DNA of 64,000 bases from an uncultured Chryseobacterium sp. (GCA_913774355.1 CAJYGB010000034.1:62001-126000); one strand, 5' to 3'; numbered from the stretch's first letter, positions 1 to 7,597 are shown. Numbers and translations are program-made. The notes: generated from the letters alone by a model not told the origin.

Positions 1-1083
1 ATTGATATTTTTTAATTCAAAATTTCCTTTGATTTCTTTTTCAATTAAATTGCCGTTCGATTCTTTTTCTTCATCCGCATTTAAAATATCAAAATAGCCT
101 TCCGCATAAATCATGGCATCGTTCATATCGTCATAAATCCGGTGCAGCTGGCGGATCGGTGCCGAAACGTTGTTGAAAAGCATAATGTGGAGCATGATCG
201 CTCCGATGGTCATTTGTTGGTCCAGTACCAAATAAACCGTCAGCAGGATAATCAGCACCACCCCGAACTGTTCGATAAAGGTTTTCAGCCCATCGTAAAT
301 AAAATTGGTTCTCCGGGTGAACATCTGGCTTTCCATAAGCTGCATCTGAAGGTCGTACTGTTTTTTACCTTCAAATTTCTCACGGACAAAACTTTTGATG
401 ACCATAATGGAATTGATGAGGTTTAATAATCCGGAAGTCTTCTGTTCACGCTGGTTCCTGAGGGTTCTTCGTACCCCGCTGAGCTTCTTCGCCTGAAGGG
501 AACTTACGTAAAAGTAGATGGGAACGATGATCGTGGAAACAATGCCGACATACACGTTCTGCAGATACATGATGATCAGGGCAATAATGGAGTTGGAAAA
601 CAGCGGCAGCATATCGATGAAAAAATTCTGGACGAGTCTTGTCAGGCTTTCAATTCCCCGGTCGATCCGGATCTGCAGCTTTCCCGATTCGTGGTTTTCA
701 TCGTTAAAATAGGCTACCCGGTACGTCAGAATCTTATCAATCGCCGACTGCGCCAGTACGGAACTGACATTGATCCTGATTTTCTCTCCATAAAATTTCT
801 GTCCGAAATTGATGAAGATGTTCAGCAGCTCCTTTCCCAGTAAAATAACGGAGATGATCACGAGCACATGAACGCCTTCCGACATCGGATGCGGCAGATG
901 GGTGAGTTTCGTGACTTCATCCACCGTATATTTCAACACCAATGGGTTTACTTGTGCGGCAAGGGCACCTAAAAACGTAAGGATCAGGGTTCCGTAGATC
1001 ATCAGCCGGTAAGGCCTGATAAAGGGAACCAGCTGTCTGTAAATTCCGTATAAAGTAAGCGTCCGGTTGAAAGGTTTGGCCAT
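1..1083 (-). CDS. ABC exporter, fused permease-ATPase, truncated by window edge
   Basis: The reading frame opens at an ATG whose complement lies at 1081-1083 and runs off the left edge after 361 codons. The visible part is a type-1 ABC exporter transmembrane domain: a short cytoplasmic start (MAKPFNRTL), hydrophobic helices such as LMIYGTLILTFLGALAAQ and SIIALIIMYLQNVYVGIVS, and a final linker leading toward the ATPase domain, which lies outside the window. Family members (MsbA/MdlB-like) work as dimers that move lipids, peptides or drugs across the inner membrane. It lies downstream of lptB on the same strand with a hairpin between them. Being next to lptB makes a lipid A flippase role tempting, but many exporters look like this, so the substrate is unknown. 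Confidence 0.85.
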   Translation of the reverse strand, partial: MAKPFNRTLTLYGIYRQLVPFIRPYRLMIYGTLILTFLGALAAQVNPLVLKYTVDEVTKLTHLPHPMSEGVHVLVIISVILLGKELLNIFINFGQKFYGEKIRINVSSVLAQSAIDKILTYRVAYFNDENHESGKLQIRIDRGIESLTRLVQNFFIDMLPLFSNSIIALIIMYLQNVYVGIVSTIIVPIYFYVSSLQAKKLSGVRRTLRNQREQKTSGLLNLINSIMVIKSFVREKFEGKKQYDLQMQLMESQMFTRRTNFIYDGLKTFIEQFGVVLIILLTVYLVLDQQMTIGAIMLHIMLFNNVSAPIRQLHRIYDDMNDAMIYAEGYFDILNADEEKESNGNLIEKEIKGNFELKNIN

Positions 1084-1102
1084 AGAAAATGATTTTAACG
1101 GA

Positions 1103-1137
1103 AAAACGTACCGTTTTGCAGAGAAAAGGTACGTTTT
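1103..1137 (-). terminator. Hairpin between lptB and the ABC exporter
   Basis: A perfect 10-bp inverted repeat (arms 1103-1112 and 1128-1137, aaaacgtacc / ggtacgtttt) has a 15-nt loop. On the minus strand it ends in a short T run, so it could terminate lptB transcription. It lies only about 20 bases before the exporter start, so it could also act as a leader hairpin. Confidence 0.55.
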
Positions 1138-1171
1138 ATTCTATTTTAAAGCAATGATTCTGCTCCGAATT

Positions 1172-2233
1172 TTAATTTTCAAACAGATAAGTGGTGAGGT
1201 AATGCAGTTCTGGTTTGCCTGCCGCTTTGGATTCTTCTTTTGCGTCTTCCAGAGAATAGAGTGAATTGATTTCCTTCCTCTGAAACACAAAAGCATTGTT
1301 GGCATTTTTATCCACCACCTCATTGAAAATATGCTGAATCTCCGAATTTCCTAAAGAAGCAAAGCTGATGTCTTCAAAGCCGTACATCAGTCTCAGGTCA
1401 TCAAACTGTGCGAAATTTTCATCCACAAACTGCTGCATCTGGGTTTTGGATTCAAAATTCCCAGCCCAGATATTGTAGGCGTAGCTTTTCCTGTTCGGTT
1501 TATCAAAGATACTCTGGTAGACGAAGTTTTCTCCCAAATACGCTTCCCGTACCTGCGGGTCGTTGGCCAGCTCCTCCGGAAGCCCTTCTTTCAGTATCCT
1601 TCCTTCAAACATGATGTAGGTTTTATTGGTAATCGCCAGCGTCTGTTGTACGTTGTGGTCGGTAATCAGGATCCCGATGTTTTTATCGGTAAGGCTTCTC
1701 ACGATTTTCTGAATGTCTTCCACAGCAATCGGGTCTACTCCTGCAAAGGGCTCATCAAGGAGAATGAAGCTCGGGTCGGTTGCCAGACACCTTGCAATTT
1801 CGGTTCTCCGTCTTTCCCCTCCTGACAAAAGGTCTCCGCGGTTTTTGCGGACGTGCTGTAAGGAAAATTCCTCGATCAGCTCATCGCATTTGATCTGCTG
1901 CTCCCGTTTTGAAAGCTTGGTCAGCTGCAAGACGCCCATGATGTTTTCCTCCACCGAGAGCTTTCGGAAAACGGAGGCTTCCTGTGCAAGATAGCCTATT
2001 CCCTTTTGCGCCCTGCGGTACATGGCATCAGTCGTGATTTCCTGCTTATCAAGAAAAATCTTTCCGGAAGTCGGCTTAACCAGCCCCACAATCATATAAA
2101 ACGAAGTGGTTTTCCCGGCACCGTTCGGACCGAGCAATCCTACAATCTCTCCCTGCTGGACCTGTACAGAAACGCCCTTTACTACCTTTTTAGGACCGTA
2201 TTCTTTGATTAAGTTTTCTCCGCGTAAAATCAT
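1172..2233 (-). CDS. lptB: LPS export ABC transporter ATPase LptB with C-terminal extension
   Basis: LptB powers extraction of lipopolysaccharide from the inner membrane by LptFG. Residues 1-237 are a complete LptB-type ATPase: Walker A GPNGAGKT (35-42), signature LSGGE (136-140), Walker B FILLDEP with D160/E161, and H-loop His193. Typical LptB proteins end near residue 240, but this one continues to 353. The extra 116 residues start YQSIFDKPN, contain a W-A-G-N-F motif at 256-260 and end at LFEN; I do not recognise this domain for certain. The start is fixed by a promoter that sits almost on the ATG. LptB identity is strong; the role of the extension is unknown. Confidence 0.93.
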   Translation of the reverse strand: MILRGENLIKEYGPKKVVKGVSVQVQQGEIVGLLGPNGAGKTTSFYMIVGLVKPTSGKIFLDKQEITTDAMYRRAQKGIGYLAQEASVFRKLSVEENIMGVLQLTKLSKREQQIKCDELIEEFSLQHVRKNRGDLLSGGERRRTEIARCLATDPSFILLDEPFAGVDPIAVEDIQKIVRSLTDKNIGILITDHNVQQTLAITNKTYIMFEGRILKEGLPEELANDPQVREAYLGENFVYQSIFDKPNRKSYAYNIWAGNFESKTQMQQFVDENFAQFDDLRLMYGFEDISFASLGNSEIQHIFNEVVDKNANNAFVFQRKEINSLYSLEDAKEESKAAGKPELHYLTTYLFEN

Positions 2234-2238
2234 AAGGG

Positions 2239-2271
2239 CAAAGATAAAGTTTTTTTGAATTGGATATTCAA
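2239..2271 (-). promoter_or_regulatory. Promoter of lptB, apparently leaderless
   Basis: On the minus strand TTG (2271-2269), a 22-base spacer and TATCTTTG (2246-2239) match the Bacteroidota consensus TTG-N17-23-TAnnTTTG. Only five bases separate the -7 box from the lptB ATG, so the mRNA should begin at or next to the start codon. Confidence 0.7.
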
Positions 2272-2315
2272 GATTAGCTGAATATCCATTATTTGTTATG
2301 ATGGCATTTTTAATA

Positions 2316-2350
2316 GGCCGGAAGAGGAAAGCGGGATGCCGGAAGTTTTT
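2316..2350 (+). repeat. Dispersed GGCYGGAAG-type repeat, copy 1
   Basis: The stretch starts ggccggaagaggaaagcggg and continues gatgccggaagttttt. It is closely matched at 18387-18419 and in shortened form at 37066-37084. All three copies lie between genes. It looks like a small non-coding dispersed element. Confidence 0.6.
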
Positions 2351-2663
2351 TCGTCAATATATTCCTAGCCATATTAATATCAAATGACGTTTTTTAACAT
2401 TCTGTCAATTGGCAAGCTGCAGTTAAAATTACTGATCATCTGCCGGCCTTTTTTACTTTTTCTTGCTTAAATTAAATACCATACAATTCCATGCTAATTT
2501 AAAACCGCATTAGGATTCTAAAAATTTTATACCTGCAAAAACCAGGCTCACAAATAAATACTTTAGCATTCAACATAGTTTTAATCTCACTTTGCAAGAG
2601 TTTTCTAACTTAAACCGGACAATTTTAATTAAATTTAAACTCAAAACCAACACTTCTATTACT

Positions 2664-3392
2664 ATGGAAAATAATCAGCAACTGACCGAGCTTTTGGCCC
2701 TGGATCTGGGCGTAAGCATCATCAACCGAAGGCCTTACGCCAAGGAAGTTTTCAAATGGCAGGACATGGATCTGCTTCCGCATTCTTCCATTGATACTTT
2801 ACTCTGCGAAATCTACGAATGGAACGGCAGAAACTGGCGGACGACCAACAATAACCTGATTGGCTATCTTTTCTCAGCCGACCAGCTGGCAACCGTTAAA
2901 AACCAGCTGATGAATGTACAGAAATTTCCGGCCCTGATCCCGGATTTTGAATTTTCAAAAGACAGCATGGTGGAATTCGGACTTTCTCTGCCTTCGCTTT
3001 TCAATATAGGAATCAGAGGGGATATTAATAATGCCAAAGATTTTTCCGTCAAGGTAAATGGAGTTACGAAATCCAGAGTTACGAATATCGATTCTCCGGG
3101 CATTGAAATCCTCAGAAAATATTCGGAGTTTACCCAGAACGAATCGCGGTCGTACCGGAGAAATCTGAAATTCAATTTCTTAAGCACTTCTCTTTTCTAC
3201 GCTGAAAGTGTGGAAATCAATCTCGAGAAAGCATCCGGAGTAAATCTCGATGTTACTTTCCAGACACAGAATGTTGAAGTACAGGCGAATATAGATACGG
3301 ATACGAAGAAAAATTTTATCTTAAAGTATACCGGAAACCAAGCGCCTTTTGCCGCTAAATTTACCAAAGGAAAAGATTTTAACATCATGTAA
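2664..3392 (+). CDS. Unrecognised 242-residue protein upstream of a bacteriocin-like gene
   Basis: The chosen start is the ATG at 2664 (MENNQQLTELL); the frame is open further upstream but that part (MQEFSNLNRT) looks untranslated. There is no signal peptide, lipobox or clear membrane helix. The first 75 residues are mixed helix/strand with many aromatics. Residues about 100-242 alternate polar and hydrophobic residues as in a beta-rich fold, for example FGLSLPSLFNIGIRGDI, SLFYAESVEINLEKASGVN and a final KYTGNQAPFAAKFTKG. It reads in the same direction as the bacteriocin-like gene 69 bases downstream and may share its transcript. I do not recognise the family. The late strand pattern faintly recalls pore-forming gasdermin-like proteins, but that is only an impression. 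Confidence 0.75.
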   Translation: MENNQQLTELLALDLGVSIINRRPYAKEVFKWQDMDLLPHSSIDTLLCEIYEWNGRNWRTTNNNLIGYLFSADQLATVKNQLMNVQKFPALIPDFEFSKDSMVEFGLSLPSLFNIGIRGDINNAKDFSVKVNGVTKSRVTNIDSPGIEILRKYSEFTQNESRSYRRNLKFNFLSTSLFYAESVEINLEKASGVNLDVTFQTQNVEVQANIDTDTKKNFILKYTGNQAPFAAKFTKGKDFNIM

Positions 3393-3461
3393 ATCAAATT
3401 ATTTCCACACAGTGTGATAATTTTTCTTATTTTAGATCTCTAATCCAAAACAATATTTATC

Positions 3462-3644
3462 ATGAAAAAGTTAACGAAAAAGGATCTGATGAACATCAAT
3501 GGCGGAAACATCAGACCGCCGGATGCCAACGGAAATTGTACTGCAGGATGGTACCTGTGCCCATCGAATATCTGCGTTTATGACAATGGGGGTCAGAACC
3601 CGATTGTTCCGGGAAGTCCTCATTACCGCGCGTGCTTTGGATAA
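3462..3644 (+). CDS. Bacteriocin-like peptide with double-glycine leader
   Basis: A 60-residue precursor with a classic double-glycine leader: MKKLTKKDLMNINGG (1-15), with the expected cut after Gly15. The 45-residue remainder has four cysteines (NGNC, WYLC, SNIC, YRAC), many Pro/Gly/Asn residues and two tryptophan/tyrosine-rich turns, consistent with two disulfides. Leaders of this form are found in a family of small Chryseobacterium peptides called bacteriocin-like; ABC peptidase-exporters (C39 type) usually cut such leaders. No such exporter, modification enzyme or immunity gene is adjacent; the nearest neighbour is the unrecognised gene at 2664. Antimicrobial activity is an inference from the leader only; a signalling or surface role is equally open. 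Confidence 0.8.
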   Translation: MKKLTKKDLMNINGGNIRPPDANGNCTAGWYLCPSNICVYDNGGQNPIVPGSPHYRACFG

Positions 3645-3682
3645 CAGAAAATAAGGTTGCCGGAAAAGAGCAATTTTTGATT

Positions 3683-3716
3683 AAACCTCATAGGTTTTTA
3701 AAAACCTATGAGGTTT
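3683..3716. repeat. Perfect 17-bp palindrome, likely bidirectional terminator
   Basis: Arms 3683-3699 (aaacctcataggttttt) and 3700-3716 are exact reverse complements with no spacer. It lies between the convergent 3' ends of the bacteriocin-like gene and hemB, so it can end transcription from both sides. Its layout matches the palindrome at 7525-7555. Confidence 0.65.
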
Positions 3717-3736
3717 TAAACGTATTTATAAAAAAA

Positions 3737-4726
3737 TTATCCGTTTAAGATCATCGCCGCTTCTTTGGCAAAATAGGTGAAGATCATATCGGCACCAGCT
3801 CTTTTTATGCAGGTTAAACTTTCAATGATCGTTTTGTCATTATCCAGCCAGCCATTTTGGGCAGCTGCTTTTACCATAGCATATTCCCCGCTTACGTTAT
3901 ATACTGCGATCGGAAGATCAATCGCCTCACGGACTTTTGCCACGATATCCAGGTATGGAAGTCCCGGCTTGATCATGATGATGTCCGCTCCTTCTTCAAT
4001 ATCCTTAAACGTTTCGTTCAATGCTTCTCTGGAGTTGTGGAAATCCATCTGGTAGGTTTTTTTATCTTTCGGAATTTCCATGTCGTCTTTCGGCGCACTG
4101 TCAAGCGCACTTCTGAATGGCCCGTAAAATGAGCTGGCGTATTTCGCTGCATAGCTTACGATACCGACATCGGTGAATCCACTGTCTTCCAGTGCTTCAC
4201 GGATGACCTGAACCCTGCCGTCCATCATATCGCTGGGTGCCACAATGTCAGCTCCCGCTTCCGCATGTGACACGGACATTCTGGCCAAAGCGTCATTGGT
4301 GGCATCATTTACGATCTTTCCGTTTTCAATAATTCCGTCGTGCCCGTAGATCGAATAAGGATCCAGGGCCACGTCCGGCATGATAATCATTTCCGGAACC
4401 GCATCTTTAATGGCTCTGATGGTATTCTGCATCAGTCCGTTTTTATTCCACGCTTCTTTACCGGTGTTGTCTTTCAGATCATCGGAAACTTTCATATAAA
4501 GGTTTACGGCTTTTACGCCCAATGAAAAAAGCTCCTTACATTCCTTTACCGTCAGATCGATGCTTCTCCTGAAAATCCCCGGCATCGAGGGGATCGGTTC
4601 TTCTTTATTTTCGCCCTCCATTACGAAGATCGGCATTACAAAATCGTTGGTGGTGAGGGTGCATTCTCTTACCAGACTTCTCATAGATTCGTTTACTCGA
4701 AGCCTTCTATTTCTTGAATGTATCAT
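3737..4726 (-). CDS. hemB: Delta-aminolevulinic acid dehydratase (porphobilinogen synthase)
   Basis: HemB condenses two 5-aminolevulinate molecules to porphobilinogen in heme synthesis. The protein is 329 residues from the ATG at 4726 (MIHSRNRRLR); a longer frame would need a TTG and adds only seven residues. Key features are the two Schiff-base lysine regions, SYAAKYASSFYGPFR and DIIMIKPGLPYLD. At the usual cysteine zinc site the sequence reads DVALDPYSIYGHDG, with no cysteines, so this is the zinc-independent, magnesium-type enzyme. It is a single-gene unit divergent from the small T9SS gene and convergent with the bacteriocin-like gene. Confidence 0.96.
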   Translation of the reverse strand: MIHSRNRRLRVNESMRSLVRECTLTTNDFVMPIFVMEGENKEEPIPSMPGIFRRSIDLTVKECKELFSLGVKAVNLYMKVSDDLKDNTGKEAWNKNGLMQNTIRAIKDAVPEMIIMPDVALDPYSIYGHDGIIENGKIVNDATNDALARMSVSHAEAGADIVAPSDMMDGRVQVIREALEDSGFTDVGIVSYAAKYASSFYGPFRSALDSAPKDDMEIPKDKKTYQMDFHNSREALNETFKDIEEGADIIMIKPGLPYLDIVAKVREAIDLPIAVYNVSGEYAMVKAAAQNGWLDNDKTIIESLTCIKRAGADMIFTYFAKEAAMILNG

Positions 4727-4756
4727 TTTGGAATACTTTTTGAACAAAATTTAATG

Positions 4757-4764
4757 CAAATTTA
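4757..4764 (-). promoter_or_regulatory. -7 box of the hemB promoter
   Basis: Minus-strand TAAATTTG fits the Bacteroidota -7 consensus TAnnTTTG and lies 30 bases before the chosen hemB start. No clear TTG at the right spacing was found upstream. Confidence 0.45.
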
Positions 4765-4786
4765 CTACAACTAATATAAAAAACTA

Positions 4787-4817
4787 TTGCACAGCATTGT
4801 AGAATTAATTAGTTTTG
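4787..4817 (+). promoter_or_regulatory. Promoter of the small T9SS gene
   Basis: TTG at 4787-4789, a 20-base spacer and TAGTTTTG at 4810-4817 fit TTG-N17-23-TAnnTTTG fully. The ATG at 4847 follows 29 bases later. Confidence 0.7.
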
Positions 4818-4846
4818 TTTAAATATTCCTAAGAAATTATAACTTG

Positions 4847-5197
4847 ATGAGAAAACTTTTACTTTTGTTAATCTTTTTAGCCGGTTTTGTTGGATTTTCC
4901 AACAATATTAAGGCGCAAATAAAAGAGCCGGCTGCATTCTCCCAGAAATCCGATGACGGGGTTCTTGTGGCTTATCCCAATCCTGCCAAGGATTTTCTTA
5001 TCGTAAAAGCGAAAGACCAAAACCTTAAAATAAAAAATGTAATCTTTTATTCTATTCTGGGTACACAGGTCGCAAACTATTCGGTAAACATGAATTCCGG
5101 GGAGATCAATATCGAAAAATTAAAACCGGGAAAATATCTGATCCGGTATATTTTGAGTGACAATACAATGAAGGTCACTCAAATTGTAAAACAATAA
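4847..5197 (+). CDS. Small secreted protein made almost only of a T9SS type A sorting domain
   Basis: The start is the ATG at 4847; the preceding in-frame TTG is less likely. Residues 1-24 form a signal peptide (MRKLLLLLIFLAGFVGF... ending IKAQ). The remaining 92 residues are dominated by a type A T9SS C-terminal sorting domain: AYPNPAKDFLIV, a strand-rich middle (NVIFYSILGTQVANY) and the closing LKPGKYLIRY...MKVTQIVKQ. Normally this domain is the tail of a large cargo protein; here there is no room for a cargo domain. It should be exported through Sec and then recognised by the T9SS translocon. It has its own promoter and terminator. Whether it is a functional mini-cargo or the remnant of a larger gene is open. 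Confidence 0.85.
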   Translation: MRKLLLLLIFLAGFVGFSNNIKAQIKEPAAFSQKSDDGVLVAYPNPAKDFLIVKAKDQNLKIKNVIFYSILGTQVANYSVNMNSGEINIEKLKPGKYLIRYILSDNTMKVTQIVKQ

Positions 5198-5201
5198 ATT
5201 A

Positions 5202-5231
5202 AATCCTGATAATCATCAGGATTTTTTCTTT
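5202..5231 (+). terminator. Rho-independent terminator after the small T9SS gene
   Basis: Arms aatcctgat (5202-5210) and atcaggatt (5215-5223) with a 4-base loop are followed by a T-rich run. It starts five bases after the stop codon. Confidence 0.85.
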
Positions 5232-5290
5232 TGGCTTAATTATTCCGTAACTTTCGGGACATTTTTATACCTAATTATAAAAACAGATTA

Positions 5291-6202
5291 ATGCTAAAAG
5301 CCGAACATATAAGAAAGACCTATAATGCAGGCAAAAAGGTAGCCTTGGATGATTTCAGCATCCATGTACCAACAGGCAGCGTATATGGGCTCCTCGGTCC
5401 GAACGGAGCCGGAAAAACGTCTTTCATCCGCATCATCAATCAGATTACCCAGGCTGATTCCGGAGAGATCCGGATCAATGGGGAAAACCTCAACCCCAAC
5501 CATATTAAAGATATCGGCTACATGCCGGAAGAACGCGGACTGTATAAAAATATGACCGTCGGCGACCAGCTTCTCTATTTTGGGGAATTGAAAGGCATGA
5601 AGAAGAGCGATGCATTGCAGGAAGCTAAAAAATGGTTCGATAAACTTCATATCGACCAGTGGTGGAAGAAAAAGCTGTCTGAACTTTCCAAGGGAATGGC
5701 CCAGAAAATCCAGTTTGTCGTGACCGTACTTCACCGTCCTCACCTTTTAATCCTTGACGAGCCGTTTTCAGGATTTGACCCCGTGAATGCGAATCTGATT
5801 AAAGACCAGATCATCGACCTTAAAAACAACGGAACGACCATCATCTTATCTACTCACCGTATGGAAAGCGTGGAGGAAATGTGCGATTATGTTGCCCTGA
5901 TTAATAATTCAAAAAAAATTATCGACGGAAGGGTTTTTGACGTACGGGAAAAATTTAAGAAAAATATTTTTGGGATTACCCTTTCCGATGTCAACGGGCC
6001 CCAGCTGGATGTTTTCCAAAATAAATATGAAATATTCAACCTTACGAATGAAAACAACCTTCTTTCTTTCGACCTGAAAAACGAAGCCGACCAGAACCAT
6101 ATTCTGCTGGATCTGGTAAATGTAGGAAGGGTAAGGTCATTCGACGAAAAAATCCCGAGCATGAATGAAGTTTTTATTAATGCGGTAAGCAACAACTCTT
6201 AA
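5291..6202 (+). CDS. ABC-2 type transporter, ATP-binding subunit (NatA-like)
   Basis: This 303-residue ATPase pairs with the permease that starts two bases after its stop codon. It has Walker A GPNGAGKTS near residue 36, a signature region LSKGMAQKIQF (a variant of LSGGQ), Walker B LLILDEPFSGFDP, and the switch histidine in LSTHRM. After about residue 215 it carries a C-terminal extension (DVREKFKKNIFGITL...MNEVFINAV), as in the DUF4162 group of NatA/drug-export ATPases. The pair likely exports a small molecule or ion from the cytoplasm; the substrate cannot be read from the sequence. Confidence 0.92.
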   Translation: MLKAEHIRKTYNAGKKVALDDFSIHVPTGSVYGLLGPNGAGKTSFIRIINQITQADSGEIRINGENLNPNHIKDIGYMPEERGLYKNMTVGDQLLYFGELKGMKKSDALQEAKKWFDKLHIDQWWKKKLSELSKGMAQKIQFVVTVLHRPHLLILDEPFSGFDPVNANLIKDQIIDLKNNGTTIILSTHRMESVEEMCDYVALINNSKKIIDGRVFDVREKFKKNIFGITLSDVNGPQLDVFQNKYEIFNLTNENNLLSFDLKNEADQNHILLDLVNVGRVRSFDEKIPSMNEVFINAVSNNS

Positions 6203-6204
6203 TC

Positions 6205-7515
6205 ATGAACAATATTTTTTTAATTACGAAAAGGGAATTTCTGACACAGGTTAAGAAAAAATCCTTCATTATACTCACTTTACTGGCTCCTATCCTGCTG
6301 ATCGGTTTCGGAAGTGTAATCGGGCTGATGTTCAAAGCCAATGAATCGCATAGTACTATCGAGGTGGTAGATAGGAACGGACTGTTTAAAAATCACCTTA
6401 AATCTACGGATAAACTTACGTATGTCCTTATTCCGGCGGCAGACGAGAAAGCCAAAATGAATACCCTAAGAAACAATGAATCACTTGACGGGATCCTGAT
6501 TCTGCCGGAATTGCAAAATGAGAATTATGGACAGCTTTTAAACAATACAAGGCTGGTGATCAACAATAAAATCGGATTCGATACGAAGCAGAAGATCGTT
6601 TCGGATATCAATGAAGTGATCAAGAAAGAAAAGATCAAGAAACTGGGCATTGCAGAAAGTCAGCTGGATAATCTGGACAAAAGCTTTAGTTTAAAAACCA
6701 TTAATGTTTCCGAGAATAATAAGGAAGATTCCGATCTTGCATTCGGGGTAAAAAGTGTGCTGAGCATGCTGCTGATGTATGTAACTTTTATGTTTATTAT
6801 TATCTACGGGGTCCGTGTTATGAGAAGTGTACTGGAGGAGAAAAATAACCGAGTTGTGGAAATCATCATTTCTTCGGTAAAGCCTTTCGAGTTGATGATG
6901 GGTAAAATCCTGGGGGTAACGATGGTAGCCCTGACGCAGTTTGTAGTATGGATTACGATGTCTGTTATCGGAGCTTTGGTTCTGAATACGGGCTTTTCGT
7001 CGATCCCGAAAAATATCCCGGGCGGCAACGAAGAGATGATGAGTAAATTCGATCTTCTGCAGATCGGAACGCAGATCTCGCACAGCCTGCTGGAACTGAA
7101 TTTTCCGCTGATTATCTTCGTGTTTATCGTATTTTTCCTGTTAGGTTATATTTTCTACAGTTCTATTTATGCCGCAATCGGCTCTGCAGTAGACAATGAA
7201 ACCGAGACCCAGCAGTTTACTTTATTTGCTGTTTTACCTTTAATGGTAGGTATGTACGGCAGCTTTACCTTTATGAATAATCCGGACGGTCCGCTTGGCT
7301 TCTGGCTGTCTATCATACCGTTTACTTCACCAGTGGCAATGATCGCAAGAATTCCGTACGGAGTTCCGGCATGGCAGATTGCTTTGTCGATTACGTTATT
7401 GCTGGGAACCACTATCTTTATGATCTTCCTGGCCGGGAAAATTTACAGAGTAGGTATTTTGATGTATGGCAATAAAGCTACGCTGAAGGAAATCTGGAAG
7501 TGGATTAAGGGATGA
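6205..7515 (+). CDS. ABC-2 type transporter permease (NatB-like)
   Basis: A 436-residue membrane protein with one N-terminal helix (SFIILTLLAPILLIGFGSVI), a large extracytoplasmic domain (about residues 45-180) and a block of five or six helices from about residue 190 on (MLLMYVTFMFIIIYGVRVM, ILGVTMVALTQFVVWITM, FPLIIFVFIVFFLLGYIFY). This is the ABC-2 layout of NatB-like sodium or drug exporters. The conserved VLEEKNNRVVEII segment is the coupling region that contacts the ATPase. It is translationally coupled to the upstream ATPase gene. The substrate is unknown. Confidence 0.9.
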   Translation: MNNIFLITKREFLTQVKKKSFIILTLLAPILLIGFGSVIGLMFKANESHSTIEVVDRNGLFKNHLKSTDKLTYVLIPAADEKAKMNTLRNNESLDGILILPELQNENYGQLLNNTRLVINNKIGFDTKQKIVSDINEVIKKEKIKKLGIAESQLDNLDKSFSLKTINVSENNKEDSDLAFGVKSVLSMLLMYVTFMFIIIYGVRVMRSVLEEKNNRVVEIIISSVKPFELMMGKILGVTMVALTQFVVWITMSVIGALVLNTGFSSIPKNIPGGNEEMMSKFDLLQIGTQISHSLLELNFPLIIFVFIVFFLLGYIFYSSIYAAIGSAVDNETETQQFTLFAVLPLMVGMYGSFTFMNNPDGPLGFWLSIIPFTSPVAMIARIPYGVPAWQIALSITLLLGTTIFMIFLAGKIYRVGILMYGNKATLKEIWKWIKG

Positions 7516-7524
7516 GTGGTATAA

Positions 7525-7555
7525 AACCTAACGGGTTTCGAAAACCCGTTAGGTT
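7525..7555. repeat. Perfect 14-bp palindrome with 3-base loop
   Basis: Arms aacctaacgggttt (7525-7538) and aaacccgttaggtt (7542-7555) flank cga. The layout AACCT-N4-GGTTT...AAACC-N4-AGGTT is the same as at 3683-3716 with a different inner tetramer. It follows the permease stop codon. Confidence 0.6.
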
Positions 7556-7564
7556 AATCAAAAT

Positions 7565-7597
7565 AAAAATGCTGCCCGAAAAGAGCAGCATTTTTTA
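7565..7597. terminator. Bidirectional terminator between convergent genes
   Basis: Arms aaaaatgctgc (7565-7575) and gcagcattttt (7585-7595), with a 9-base loop, give a T run on both strands. It separates the ABC-2 operon from the convergent outer-membrane protein gene. Confidence 0.85.

Larger units (their letters stand above)
2234..2663. other. 430-base intergenic region between divergent genes
   Basis: This gap holds the lptB promoter at its left end and a dispersed GGCYGGAAG-type repeat at 2316-2350. The rest is AT-rich and should include the promoter for the gene at 2664. TCACTTTG near 2588-2595 resembles a -7 box with one mismatch. I see no gene in it. Confidence 0.6.

Noticed and set aside
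142..712. Two plus-strand frames within the ABC exporter
   Set aside because: They are antisense to the exporter, whose minus-strand frame is intact.
5294..5743. 149-codon frame opposite the ABC-2 ATPase
   Set aside because: Antisense shadow of a strongly supported ATPase gene.
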